From contig OZ244893.1 of the NCBI GenBank assembly GCA_965221485.1, forward strand, positions 3,224,001 through 3,288,000: DNA of 64,000 nt, read 5' to 3'. The position numbers were made by a program, and so were the translations under genes. Each line of letters begins with the position of its first letter. The stretch's first letter is position 1. This stretch comes from JAJEBT01 sp965221485 (GTDB lineage: Bacteria > Pseudomonadota > Alphaproteobacteria > MPNO01 > UBA830). The notes beneath the pieces were generated by a model. That model did not search any database. It worked only from the letters and a program-made list of their open reading frames with translations, and was not told the origin of the DNA. Below, in pieces: positions 52,450 to 61,970 of the stretch.

Positions 52450-53625
52450 TTGACAGCGTCCCGAAACAGTTATGACGGCGTGGCCGTGTGCGCGCCGATA
52501 ACAGTTCCCTACATCCGCTATTCCATTCGCAGCGCCCACTGGTTTTGCGGTCGGGCGCTTTCCGGATTGCTCTCTGCCGCGGGACTAGCCAAGGACGAGG
52601 TGGATGGCTTTTGCGTCTCAAGTTTCACCCTGGCACCGGACAGCGCCGTTGGGCTGATGCAACATCTCGGGACGTCGCCGCGCTGGCTTGATCATATCCC
52701 GATGGGCGGTGCCAGCGGCGCGGTCGCGTTGCGGCGGGCAGCCCGGGCCGTGCAGTCCGGCGACGCTGAAATCGTCGCCTGTATCGGCGCCGATACCAAC
52801 CATGTGGACACCTTCAGGCAAACCATCGCCACCTTCAGCCAGTTCGCCAATGATGCGGTGTATCCCTACGGCTCCGGGGGGCCCAACTCCAGTTTCGCGT
52901 TTCTTACGGACCACTACATGCGCACATTTGGCGCGCGGCGCGAGGACTTCGGAAAATTATGCATTCATCAGAGGCGCAATGCCCTGGGGCTGCCGCACGC
53001 CATGATGAAGCGTCCCCTGACACTGGACGAGTACCTGAATGCGCGCGTTATCGCTGACCCCCTGCGGCTCTTCGATTGCGTCATGCCATGCGCCGGCGCT
53101 GAAGCGTTCCTCGTGATGACCGTGGACCGGGCCCGGGCGCTCGGACTTCCCCATGCCCGCATCCTTGCGACTCTCGAACGTCACAATGCATTTCCCGACG
53201 ACCCCATACAGATCCGTGGTGGCTGGGCCGTCGATATCGATGAATTTTACGACATGGCTGGAATCGGTCCTGACGAGGTCGATCTGGTGGAGGCCTATGA
53301 CGATTACCCGGTCATCTGTTTCCTGCAGATCGAGGATCTCGGTTTCTGCGCCAAGGGCGAAGCGGCAGCCTTCGTGCGCGAACACGACATGACAACCGGC
53401 GGCGATTTCCCGTTCAATACCTGCGGCGGCCAGTTGTCGGCGGGACAGGCCGGGGCGGGCGGCGGTTTCATGGGGATGGTGGAAGCGCTGCGCCAACTCA
53501 CGGACCAACCCCTCGGGGACGCCGTCAACAGCCCTCGCCACGGTCTCGTATCCTGTTTCGGAATGATCAACTATGATCGTGGGCTCTGCACATCCGCCGC
53601 ACTTCTCGCACGGAGTGATCCATGA
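52450..53625 (+). CDS. Thiolase-fold protein (SCP2-thiolase/lipid-transfer type), nucleophile missing
   Basis: The 391-residue protein is of the SCP-2 thiolase-like class. The region normally holding the acyl-accepting cysteine reads HIPMGGASGAVALRRAA (83-99), with no cysteine, and the C-terminal motif is GGQLSAGQAG in place of GGxxxxGHPxG. This resembles Ltp-type proteins that act as retro-aldolases with a DUF35 partner. The start is TTG at 52450. It overlaps the DUF35-SDR fusion by four bases, which supports a physical complex. Substrate is unknown. Confidence 0.82.
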   Translation: MTASRNSYDGVAVCAPITVPYIRYSIRSAHWFCGRALSGLLSAAGLAKDEVDGFCVSSFTLAPDSAVGLMQHLGTSPRWLDHIPMGGASGAVALRRAARAVQSGDAEIVACIGADTNHVDTFRQTIATFSQFANDAVYPYGSGGPNSSFAFLTDHYMRTFGARREDFGKLCIHQRRNALGLPHAMMKRPLTLDEYLNARVIADPLRLFDCVMPCAGAEAFLVMTVDRARALGLPHARILATLERHNAFPDDPIQIRGGWAVDIDEFYDMAGIGPDEVDLVEAYDDYPVICFLQIEDLGFCAKGEAAAFVREHDMTTGGDFPFNTCGGQLSAGQAGAGGGFMGMVEALRQLTDQPLGDAVNSPRHGLVSCFGMINYDRGLCTSAALLARSDP

Positions 53626-54863
53626 CAACCCCGTTGCCGCATCCGCGCCGCAAGGATCCCGTCAAGCGAACCCGGCGTCCGACCCGTCCCCCCGGAAACC
53701 GGTCGCGTGAGGCTCACGGATTGTCATCCATGGCGGCGGGGGGCCGCTTCGCGTTACAGACCTGCACGGCTTGCGGGACGGTCCAGTATCCTCCGAGGCA
53801 GATATGCGGAAACTGCCTGGGAGACGACCTGGTCTGGCGTGATGTTGCGGACGGCGGCGTATTGCTGGCTGAAACTACCCTGCGGCATTCCAACGATCTC
53901 TATTTTCGGGACCGGCTGCCGTGGCGTCTTGGCGTTGTTGCAGCCGACGCCGGACCGTCAATCGTTGCGCATCTTGCGGAAGATTGCGTGCGCGGAGACC
54001 GTGTCCGGCTGGCACTGAACCTTGATCGGGCCGGTAATGCGGTCGTCACCGCACGGCCGGGTGATCCCGCTCCGAATGAGAGCGATGACCTGCAGTTGCG
54101 GGAAATGGTCTTTGATCCGGCTCACCGGCGCGTTCTGATCGTCGACGGCAAGACCGGGCTGGGCCTGGCCCTCGTCAACGCATTCAAGGCGGCAGGGGCT
54201 CGTCATGTCTTTGTCGGTGAGGCGCAGCCATGGAAGGCAAGCCCCAGCCTGAAGGCCATCCGTGATCTCGAGGATGTCACCGTGTTGCCGCTCGATGTGA
54301 CCGATACCGACTCGGTAGAGGAACTCGCGGCCATGATTGGCGACAAGGTGGAAATACTTGTCAACAACAGCTATCACCTCCGGACCGGCGGTGTGATCGA
54401 CCGCTTTGATATCAACACGGCCCATGACGAAATGGAGATCCACTACCATGGGTTGCTCAGGCTTGCCGGCTGTTTCGGGCCGGTCATGCGCGCACGAGGT
54501 GCTGACGGCCACCATGGCGCTACCGCCTGGGTCAATATCTTCTCTGCCTATGCCTGGATCAACAACCCTGCGCTCGGCACCTATTCGGCATCACAGGCCG
54601 CCGCGCTCTCGTTATCGCAATGTGTCCGTGCGGAGCTGGCGGCAGGGGGGGTGCGGGTGGTCAACGCCTTTGTCGGTCCGATCGAGGACGAATGGCATCA
54701 ACTCGTTCCGCCGCCCAAGCTGGTCCCGGCCGGCATTGCCGACCGGATCGTATCGGGGCTTCGCAAGGGTCGCGAAGACATTCCGATCGGTGCGGTTGCC
54801 GAAGAGATCCTGCAACGCCTTTCGGAAAACCCCAAGGAAATCGAGCGGGCCATCCGCCTGTAG
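53622..54863 (+). CDS. Fusion of DUF35 (zinc ribbon + OB fold) with short-chain dehydrogenase
   Basis: The 413-residue protein begins with a DUF35 unit: a zinc ribbon with Cys48, Cys51, Cys62 and Cys65, then an OB fold to about 150. Residues about 168-400 are a short-chain dehydrogenase with VDGKTGLGLALV as the nucleotide loop, LVNNS in place of NNAG, and Ser308 and Tyr321. The catalytic lysine position is Gln325 (YSASQ). DUF35 proteins bind acyl-CoA and partner thiolase-fold enzymes, here encoded just upstream with a four-base overlap. A coupled aldolase-reductase or scaffold function is inferred. Confidence 0.8.
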   Translation: MTTPLPHPRRKDPVKRTRRPTRPPGNRSREAHGLSSMAAGGRFALQTCTACGTVQYPPRQICGNCLGDDLVWRDVADGGVLLAETTLRHSNDLYFRDRLPWRLGVVAADAGPSIVAHLAEDCVRGDRVRLALNLDRAGNAVVTARPGDPAPNESDDLQLREMVFDPAHRRVLIVDGKTGLGLALVNAFKAAGARHVFVGEAQPWKASPSLKAIRDLEDVTVLPLDVTDTDSVEELAAMIGDKVEILVNNSYHLRTGGVIDRFDINTAHDEMEIHYHGLLRLAGCFGPVMRARGADGHHGATAWVNIFSAYAWINNPALGTYSASQAAALSLSQCVRAELAAGGVRVVNAFVGPIEDEWHQLVPPPKLVPAGIADRIVSGLRKGREDIPIGAVAEEILQRLSENPKEIERAIRL

Positions 54864-54892
54864 CCGAACACGACTGGACAGAGGCCTATTGC

Positions 54893-55720
54893 ATGACCGC
54901 ATCGCGAGATGACACCCGGCCGCCGGGACTCCTGGCCGGCCTGCTTGCCGGCATAGCGGGTGGAGGAATCGAGGTCGTTGATCTGACCATGACCCTCGAC
55001 CAGAAGGTGCCGACCATCGTCATGCCGCCCGAACTCGGACAGTCCTGGCCGTTCCGCATGGAAGAGATTTCCCGCTATGACCATCGCGGGCCTGCGACCT
55101 ACTGGAACAATTTCTCCTGTGGCGAGCATACGGGAACGCATTTTGATGCTCCGGTGCACTGGATTTCAGGAAAGGATCTGCCGGAGAATGCAACCGACAC
55201 CATTCGCCCGGAACTCTTCCTCGCCCACGCCTGCGTCATCGATTGTTCGGCCGAAGCCAAGGCTGATCCCGACTATCTGCTGACTGTAGAGCGGGTCAGG
55301 GCCTGGGAGGCCGAGCATGGCCGGATTCCTCCCCGCTCGTGGCTTCTCATGCGCACTGACTGGTCGTTGAGGCGTGATCCCGTGGACTGGCTCAACATGT
55401 CGGACGATGGTGCCCATACGCCGGGGCCCCATGCGGACCTTGTCCCCTGGCTCATCGACGAACGCGATGTCGTCGGCTTCGGCAGTGAAGCGGTGGGAAC
55501 AGACGCGGGACAGGCCGCTCATTTTCCGGTTCCGTATCCCTGCCACTATCACATGCATGGCCGCAATCGGTTCGGCTTGCCGTCACTTGTCAATCTGGAC
55601 AAGCTGCCGCCCCAGGGCGCTGTCCTGATCACGCCGCCTCTCAAGATCCGCCAGGGGTCGGGCAGCCCGGTGCGGGCGCTGGCGCTGGTTGAGCGCGGCG
55701 ACGGGACGGCCCCGGCATGA
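54893..55720 (+). CDS. Cyclase family metal-dependent hydrolase (kynurenine formamidase-like)
   Basis: The 275-residue protein belongs to the cyclase/KynB family. The metal-binding HTGTHFDAPVH (79-89), with His79, His83, Asp85 and His89, is complete and is followed by VIDCS and a C-terminal PPLKIRQGSGSPVRALAL. Members hydrolyse amides, cyclic imides or isatin-like rings with zinc or manganese. The ATG at 54893 begins the protein. The ligase gene overlaps its stop by four bases. A role in opening a nitrogen- or oxygen-containing ring is possible. Confidence 0.87.
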   Translation: MTASRDDTRPPGLLAGLLAGIAGGGIEVVDLTMTLDQKVPTIVMPPELGQSWPFRMEEISRYDHRGPATYWNNFSCGEHTGTHFDAPVHWISGKDLPENATDTIRPELFLAHACVIDCSAEAKADPDYLLTVERVRAWEAEHGRIPPRSWLLMRTDWSLRRDPVDWLNMSDDGAHTPGPHADLVPWLIDERDVVGFGSEAVGTDAGQAAHFPVPYPCHYHMHGRNRFGLPSLVNLDKLPPQGAVLITPPLKIRQGSGSPVRALALVERGDGTAPA

Positions 55721-57291
55721 CGATCCACCGGCGTCCCGAGATCAGCCAGGCCGGGATGACCGACGTTGGACGCCTGTTCGCGCTCACCGCCCGGGCGAAT
55801 GCCGACAGGACTGCGCTCGTCGAGGGGGATCGCCATGTGACCTACGGGCAACTCAATACACGGATCAACCGGTTGGCTCATGCGCTGACACGCCGCGGTG
55901 TTGCTGCAGGTGATCGTGTTGCATTGCTGGCCCGCAATGGTTGCGCCTATATCGAGACCGAACTTGCGGCGGCCAAGCTTGGTGCCATCAGTGTCAATCT
56001 CAACTGGCGCTTCACCGCGGAGGAGCTCCGTCATGGTCTCGAACTTACGCAACCCTCCCTGATCGTCGCCGGATCTGAATATGGGGAGGTTCTTTCCGAA
56101 GCCGGATTTCGGCCCGACCTCGTGATCGGCCATGACTACGAGCGGGCGCTTGCTGACGGTGTGGACGAGGAGCCCGACCGGGCGATTGACGCTGAAGATG
56201 GCTTGGTGATCATCTTCACGAGCGGCACCACGGGACTTCCAAAGGGAGCCCTGATCAGTCACCGGGCGATGATCGCGCGGGCCATGATCTATGCGGCAGA
56301 AATGCGGCCGCCTGCGGACGACACCTTTGTGGCCTGGTCACCCCTGTTCCACATGGGCGCCAACGATTTCTCGCTGATTTCGCTGTTGCAGGGCGGGCGT
56401 GTCGTTCTCATGGACGGCTATGACGCGGCCGGGATCATTCGTGCGATCGAGGCCTGGCCGGTCCATTATCTCACCGTAATCCCCGGCATGATCGAAGATT
56501 TCGTAAGCGCCTTCAAACGGCTCAACGCGAATCCCCGTCCTGTCGGGATGATCGGAGCGATGGCGGACCTGGTTCCGAGACCGTTGCTGAGCGAAGTCAC
56601 CCGGCTTCTCAACGCGCCTTATTTCAACACCTTCGGATCGACCGAGACAGGAATTCCGCCCGCCTCGGGCAACTTCGTGCCGATCGGCGAAGCGCCCGAG
56701 TCCCTGCCCAAGAAGCAGAATGGCTTCTGCGAAGTCCGTCTGGTTGACGCGGACGACAACGAGGTTGCGATTGGTCAGCCGGGCGAGCTGGCCATACGCG
56801 GTCCGAGCCTGTTCTCCGGCTACTGGGCCAACGACGAAGCCAACCGGGAGGCCTTTCGCGGCGGGTGGTTCCACATGGGTGATGCCTTTGTGAGACGGCC
56901 GGACGGGCTTCTCGAATTTGTGGATCGGGTCAAATACATGATCAAGTCGGGGGGCGAGAATATTTATCCGGCAGAAATCGAGCGCCACATCATGGCAGAT
57001 CCACGCATACTCGATGTCGCGGTTGTACGCCGGCCGGATCCTCGCTGGGGAGAGGTGCCGGTTGCCTTTGCCGTTCGCACCGATGAGACGATGACTGCAG
57101 ACGCAGTCTTGGGCTTGTGCCGTGGCCGGATTGCCAACTACAAGCTGCCCAAGGAGGTTCATTTTGTTGCCTCCGAGGATCTCCCCCGGAGCACCTCCGG
57201 CAAGATCCAGCGCCACATTCTGGAAGAGCGGCTGACACAGGCATTGCAGGCCCCGCCCCAAGAGTGTGACGGCGGGCAGGCCCGGGCATGA
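55717..57291 (+). CDS. AMP-binding acyl-CoA ligase
   Basis: This 524-residue adenylate-forming ligase has the P-loop IFTSGTTGLPKGA at 167-178, FNTFGSTETG, GGWFHMGDAFVRRPDG, and the A10 lysine in PRSTSGKIQRH near 504. It is a long-chain or aromatic acid-CoA ligase type and is distinct from the first ligase at 36877. It overlaps the cyclase gene by four bases, so the acid released by the cyclase could be its substrate. This link is inference. Confidence 0.92.
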   Translation: MTIHRRPEISQAGMTDVGRLFALTARANADRTALVEGDRHVTYGQLNTRINRLAHALTRRGVAAGDRVALLARNGCAYIETELAAAKLGAISVNLNWRFTAEELRHGLELTQPSLIVAGSEYGEVLSEAGFRPDLVIGHDYERALADGVDEEPDRAIDAEDGLVIIFTSGTTGLPKGALISHRAMIARAMIYAAEMRPPADDTFVAWSPLFHMGANDFSLISLLQGGRVVLMDGYDAAGIIRAIEAWPVHYLTVIPGMIEDFVSAFKRLNANPRPVGMIGAMADLVPRPLLSEVTRLLNAPYFNTFGSTETGIPPASGNFVPIGEAPESLPKKQNGFCEVRLVDADDNEVAIGQPGELAIRGPSLFSGYWANDEANREAFRGGWFHMGDAFVRRPDGLLEFVDRVKYMIKSGGENIYPAEIERHIMADPRILDVAVVRRPDPRWGEVPVAFAVRTDETMTADAVLGLCRGRIANYKLPKEVHFVASEDLPRSTSGKIQRHILEERLTQALQAPPQECDGGQARA

Positions 57292-57464
57292 AGACACTCC
57301 GGACCGGCGTCCCGGGGACAATGAGAAGCGTTGTGGTTGGTGATGCTGCCTGTTACGGCGCCGGTTCCTGCTACCATCCGGTTGGCATAGATTTCCAGCT
57401 GTCTCCGGTTGCGCCCGCTGGACGGGATCCGCGATATCGAGGCAGCCCGTTTCCTGCAACACGG

Positions 57465-57493
57465 GATTGACATCATATCGCGATCGATTGACA
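57465..57493 (+). promoter_or_regulatory. Direct repeat GATTGACA, 21 bases apart, before the ABC importer operon
   Basis: GATTGACA occurs at 57465-57472 and again at 57486-57493, exactly two helical turns apart, in the 245-base gap before the ABC binding-protein gene. Each contains a perfect -35 hexamer TTGACA. Only weak -10 matches follow, so an activator-dependent promoter is plausible. Confidence 0.4.
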
Positions 57494-57536
57494 CAAGCTG
57501 TCCGGGAAATCACATTGGGCACAGGAGGATCCCATC

Positions 57537-59078
57537 ATGACCGAATTTCGCCGAAGAGAGTTTCTTGTCAGTGCTGCCGCCACAGGCGCCGCCTTGCCGG
57601 CGTCCATGTTGTGGCCGTGGAGCGCCGGTGCTGCCATGGGCGACACGCTGACGATTGCCTACAATCTGCCGGTCCCCTCATGGGATCCGACGACGGGGAC
57701 CTCGGCTGTCAATCCAGCCCTTGCGTCCATCTACAAGTCGATATTCGATCAGTATGTCGATCAGGATCCTGATCTTCGTCAGGTTCCGGGTGTGATCGAG
57801 GAATGGTCGTTTATCAACGACAATACCGGTATTCGCCTCAAGGTTGGTCCGAACCGGCGGTGGGCTGATGGCAAGCCTATCACGGCCGAGGACATTGTCT
57901 GGAACCTCCAGCGTCTCGGCGACCCCAAAACCGGCAATCCGATCCAGTTTCTTTGGGGCAGCCTCAAGAATTTCAAGGTTTCCGGTGACGTGGTAACGGC
58001 GGATCTCGATCCCTACCGTGCCACGATCCTGTCCTGGTTGAGCTTTCTTGGCGCTTACCTGATCCCGCCGCATTACTACGAGAAAGTGGGCAAGGCCGGG
58101 TTCGAAAAAGCACCGATGGGATCCGGCCCCTATCAGCTGGAGGCCTATGCACGGGGATCATTTGCCCGCCTCAGGAGGAATCCCAATTATTGGGGACCGA
58201 AGCCTGCGTTCGAGACGGTGGTCTTCAAGTTTGTCACCGACGCGTCGAGCCGTGTTTCCGAAATCGAGAGCGGCGCGTCGGATCTTACCCTCGATCTGCC
58301 ATATGAACAGTTCGAGCGGCTGCGGGCCAAGAGCGGCCTTGAGGGTGTTACGCACCCGGTCAGTGATATCGCAATGATTTTCATCAACGATGTCGGCCCC
58401 ATGCTCGATGCAAATGTCCGCAAGGCGATGGTTCACGCGGTGAACAAGAAAGCCATTGTCGAGCGTCTTATGGGGGGCTACGCCACGCCGATCGATACCC
58501 TGCTGACCCCTCAATATGTGGGCTACAACCCCGGGATCACGACTCCCTACGATCCCGAACGGGCACGGAAATTGCTCGCTGACAGCGGTTTTTCGCGTGA
58601 CAATCCCGTCAGGTTTACCATTCAGACCACACGCGGCTACAAGCCCAAGGACTATGAAACGGTCCAGGCAATCGTGGGTATGTGGAGGCGGGTTGGTATC
58701 GAGGCCGAGATCGAAGTGTATGAAATTGCCAAGCATTTCGAACTGCGTGCCCAGGACAAGCTGGCGCCGGCGGCCTACTACAGTTGGGGCAACTCTTCGG
58801 CCGATCCCGAAAGTTCGACGGGCCACGCAATGTTCGGGCCAAGTCCGCACTCGGTCTGGGACGGCAAGGACCTCAGCGCCAAAATTGGCCAGCTGTTCCA
58901 GGAACGGGATTATGACAAGCGGATCAAGGGTTACGATGATGTCAACCGTTACATTGCCGACAATGCGCTGGTTCTGCCGCTTTGGCAGTTCCATCAGCCG
59001 GTTGTCTACAAGTCTGGACTGACTTTCACGCCGCACATCGCGAATTACGTGCTTCCGGCGCGAATTGCACCCTCCTGA
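57537..59078 (+). CDS. ABC transporter substrate-binding protein, family 5, Tat-exported
   Basis: The 513-residue periplasmic protein belongs to the peptide/nickel-binding family 5 (DppA/OppA type). The N-terminus has a Tat signal, RRREFLVSAAATGAALP, ending near AGAAMG. Family segments include GPNRRWADGKPITAEDIVWNL near residue 100 and MGSGPYQLEAY near 195. AGGAG precedes the ATG. Two permease and two ATPase genes follow on the same strand, completing an importer. Ligands may be peptides, glutathione or opine-like compounds. Confidence 0.92.
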   Translation: MTEFRRREFLVSAAATGAALPASMLWPWSAGAAMGDTLTIAYNLPVPSWDPTTGTSAVNPALASIYKSIFDQYVDQDPDLRQVPGVIEEWSFINDNTGIRLKVGPNRRWADGKPITAEDIVWNLQRLGDPKTGNPIQFLWGSLKNFKVSGDVVTADLDPYRATILSWLSFLGAYLIPPHYYEKVGKAGFEKAPMGSGPYQLEAYARGSFARLRRNPNYWGPKPAFETVVFKFVTDASSRVSEIESGASDLTLDLPYEQFERLRAKSGLEGVTHPVSDIAMIFINDVGPMLDANVRKAMVHAVNKKAIVERLMGGYATPIDTLLTPQYVGYNPGITTPYDPERARKLLADSGFSRDNPVRFTIQTTRGYKPKDYETVQAIVGMWRRVGIEAEIEVYEIAKHFELRAQDKLAPAAYYSWGNSSADPESSTGHAMFGPSPHSVWDGKDLSAKIGQLFQERDYDKRIKGYDDVNRYIADNALVLPLWQFHQPVVYKSGLTFTPHIANYVLPARIAPS

Positions 59079-59258
59079 GGGCCGATTGCGCCGTTCCCTG
59101 ACAACGGTGCCGTCGGGACAAACGGACGGGGGCTGCCGTTCCGGGGACGACGAGTTGCGAGCCCTCCGACAGGACGTCGTGTCTGATCCATTCCGGGGTC
59201 AGGCGCGGCGGCAGGTGCGGATGGTCACAGGTCCGGCCGACCGTGGCGGGGAGTGGCG

Positions 59259-60266
59259 ATGTCATCGCGCTATATCCTGAAACGCCTGTTGCTTGCGGTC
59301 CCCACGTTGTTCGGGGTCGCAGTCATTGTGTTTGTGCTGTTGCGCGTCGTGCCCGGAGATCCGGTCTCCATGATGATCGGCCCCGAAGCCACCCAGGCCG
59401 ATATCGAGCGGCTTCGCGAATTTTACGGGCTGGACAAGTCTATTCCTGAGCAGTTCGCGATCTATCTCTCCAACGTGGCTACAGGAGATTTCGGCTCGTC
59501 CATCACGTTCAAGCAGAGTGTGGCGGAGCTGACCCTTGCCCATCTCCCGCCAACCCTCGAACTTGTGGGTGTCGCTATTCTTGTCGGCGTTTTTGTTGGC
59601 GTGGTTCTGGGGTGCGCCGCGGTCCTCTGGCAGGGTCGATGGCCCGAGGCCCTTGTCGACGGGGTCAACGGGATTATGGTCTCCGTGCCGGACTTCCTGT
59701 GGGGGCTTCTCCTGATCCTGTTCTTTGGTGTTCTGGCTCCCGTTCTTCCGGTTTCGGGGCGGATGGATCCGACGCTCTCGTTCGAATTTCTCACCGGGTT
59801 CTATCTCGTCGAAAGTCTTGTTCGCCTTCAGCCCGATGTGCTGGGCGTCCTGTTGACCCACCTTGTCCTGCCGGGTCTTGCACTGGGGCTGCCGTTATCC
59901 GCGGTTGTGGCCCGGGTTCTCAAGACGTCACTTCTGGAGGCGATGTCCCAGGATTACATCCTGCTGGCGCGGGTGAAGGGATTCGGACGGGCCTGGATCC
60001 TGCTCCGTCATGCTCTCCCGAACGCGACGATTCCCACGCTCACATTGAGCGGCGTGCAGCTCATGTTTCTGGTCGGAGGAACGGTGCTGATCGAGCTGAT
60101 CTTCGCATATCCCGGGATCGGCAATCTTGCGGTCAGCGCGGTCATCAATCGGGATCTGCCGCTGATCCAGGGAATTACGCTGGCCTTCGCGGTGATGTTT
60201 GTCCTGCTGAACCTGCTGATTGATTTCTGTTGCTCTCTTCTCAATCCCAGGGTGACGCATGACTAG
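59259..60266 (+). CDS. ABC transporter permease (DppB type)
   Basis: The 335-residue protein has six transmembrane segments and the DppB-type N-terminus YILKRLLLAVPTLFGVAVIVF. The EAA cytoplasmic loop that contacts the ATPase is seen in MSQDYILLARVKGFG near residue 230. GGGGAG five bases before the ATG at 59259 favours it over a GTG at 59253. It overlaps the next permease by eight bases. Confidence 0.93.
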   Translation: MSSRYILKRLLLAVPTLFGVAVIVFVLLRVVPGDPVSMMIGPEATQADIERLREFYGLDKSIPEQFAIYLSNVATGDFGSSITFKQSVAELTLAHLPPTLELVGVAILVGVFVGVVLGCAAVLWQGRWPEALVDGVNGIMVSVPDFLWGLLLILFFGVLAPVLPVSGRMDPTLSFEFLTGFYLVESLVRLQPDVLGVLLTHLVLPGLALGLPLSAVVARVLKTSLLEAMSQDYILLARVKGFGRAWILLRHALPNATIPTLTLSGVQLMFLVGGTVLIELIFAYPGIGNLAVSAVINRDLPLIQGITLAFAVMFVLLNLLIDFCCSLLNPRVTHD

Positions 60267-61086
60267 GCCGAACGTCCGGTTGATCCTGGGTCTGGCCGTT
60301 CTCTCTATCCTTCTTGTCTGTGCCGTTGCCGCCCCTGTCCTGTCGCCCCGGGACCCTCTCGATCAGGATCTGCTCGCGCAATACATCCCGCCGTTCTGGT
60401 CGGCCTCGTCCGATGAAGCCTATCTGCTGGGGACGGATTCCCTCGGTCGTGACGTGCTTTCCCGGTTGCTGCACGGCGCCCGGCCAGCGATGATCGTGGC
60501 GGTCCTCGGGGCGTTCTTTTCGGCTGTTATCGGTATTGCTCTTGGCCTGTTGGCGGGGTTTTTCGGAGGCTGGGTCGATGCGGTGATTTCAAGGACCGTC
60601 GAAACCTTCATGTCGTTTCCGCCGGTTCTGCTGTCGATCGTACTTGTGGCCGTGATCGGTTCCGGTCTCCATGCTGTTGTCATCGCCATCATCGTCATCG
60701 ACTGGACGCGCTTTTGCCGTGTTGTCAGGGCCGAGGTTCAGGTGTTGCGCGAACAGGATTTCATTACGTCAGCGGTTGTCATCGGCAAGGGTCGGAGATG
60801 GATCCTGTTCAGCGAAATCGTACCCAATATCGCACCCCTGATGCTGGTGCTCTTCACGCTGGAGATGGGGATTGCCGTAGTGGTCGAGGCGATCCTGAGT
60901 TTTGTCGGCTTCTCGTCGTCAAACGTTGCGACCTGGGGGGGAATGATTGCCGAAGGAAGGGACTACCTTCATCAGGCCTGGTGGGTCATGACCCTTCCGA
61001 TCCTTTGCATTGTGGTCTCGGTCCTCGGGCTCAACAGCCTCGGGGACGGGTTGCGTCAGTCATTCGATCCGGTGCTCCGGAAATGA
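60259..61086 (+). CDS. ABC transporter permease (DppC type)
   Basis: The 275-residue protein has about six transmembrane segments with the DppC-type N-terminal region AAPVLSPRDPLDQDLLAQYIPP and GTDSLGRDVLSRLLHGAR. The EAA-like loop is VLREQDFITSAVVIGKG near 160-176. The start overlaps the DppB-type gene by eight bases, and its stop overlaps the first ATPase gene by four bases. Confidence 0.93.
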   Translation: MTRPNVRLILGLAVLSILLVCAVAAPVLSPRDPLDQDLLAQYIPPFWSASSDEAYLLGTDSLGRDVLSRLLHGARPAMIVAVLGAFFSAVIGIALGLLAGFFGGWVDAVISRTVETFMSFPPVLLSIVLVAVIGSGLHAVVIAIIVIDWTRFCRVVRAEVQVLREQDFITSAVVIGKGRRWILFSEIVPNIAPLMLVLFTLEMGIAVVVEAILSFVGFSSSNVATWGGMIAEGRDYLHQAWWVMTLPILCIVVSVLGLNSLGDGLRQSFDPVLRK

Positions 61087-61970
61087 ACCCGGGACCGCTG
61101 CTCTCGATCGAAGCGTTGCATCTGGAGATCCGGGAGCGCGGTGTTCGCATGCCGACATTGCGGAATGTGTCTGTGCAGGTGGCGCGTGGGAGTGTTCACG
61201 GCCTGGTCGGTGAATCGGGTGCCGGCAAGACCATGGTGGGCAAAACCGTTCTGGGGATTCTGCCGCGTTCCGCAGTGATTACGGAGGGCAGTGTCCATTT
61301 CCTGGACCAACTGCTTGCTGACCCGGGCGCGGCACCGCGCCGGGACTGGCTCGGCCGCCACATCACTATGGTCCTGCAGGACCCCATGGCTGCCCTGAAC
61401 CCGGTTCTCAGGATTGAAACGCAGGTGACGGACATATTGCGGCGGCATATGAACATGACCCGTCACGCTGCACGTGAGCGTGCCGTCGACCTGCTCGATG
61501 CCGTCCACATCCGCGAGCCGCGACGGGTGCTGCGTCAATATCCTCATGAGCTGTCCGGGGGGATGCGCCAGCGTGTCATCATTGCCATTGCCTTTGCATG
61601 CGATCCCGAACTGGTGATTGCCGATGAACCCACGACGGCACTTGATGTCACGGTGCAGAAGCAGATCCTGAGACTGATCAAGGAACAACAGTCACGGACG
61701 GGAGCCACGATCCTGTTCATCACACACGATCTCGGCGTGGTTGCCAAGATTTGCGATGAGGTGAGCGTGATTCATGCGGGACGCATTCTTGAAACGGCGC
61801 CTGTCAGGACGATTTTCGAGATCCCCCGGCACGACTATACGCGTGCTCTGTTTGCCGCGACCCCGCGCTACGACCGCCCTGCGGCCGAACTCCATCCGGT
61901 TCCGGAAACATTGACAGCAGCGCTTTGGCAGGAGGCCTATGCCTATGACAGGCAACGCAGCCCTGCTTGA
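61083..61970 (+). CDS. ABC transporter ATP-binding protein (DppD type)
   Basis: The 295-residue ATPase has Walker A GESGAGKT near residue 43, Q-loop LQDPMAALNP, signature LSGGMRQR, Walker B LVIADEPTTALD and H-loop THDL. The signature and Q-loop spacing match DppD. The ATG at 61083 overlaps the permease stop (ATGA). The C-terminal oligopeptide-transporter extension with PRHDYTRALFAATPR is present. Confidence 0.94.
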   Translation: MNPGPLLSIEALHLEIRERGVRMPTLRNVSVQVARGSVHGLVGESGAGKTMVGKTVLGILPRSAVITEGSVHFLDQLLADPGAAPRRDWLGRHITMVLQDPMAALNPVLRIETQVTDILRRHMNMTRHAARERAVDLLDAVHIREPRRVLRQYPHELSGGMRQRVIIAIAFACDPELVIADEPTTALDVTVQKQILRLIKEQQSRTGATILFITHDLGVVAKICDEVSVIHAGRILETAPVRTIFEIPRHDYTRALFAATPRYDRPAAELHPVPETLTAALWQEAYAYDRQRSPA

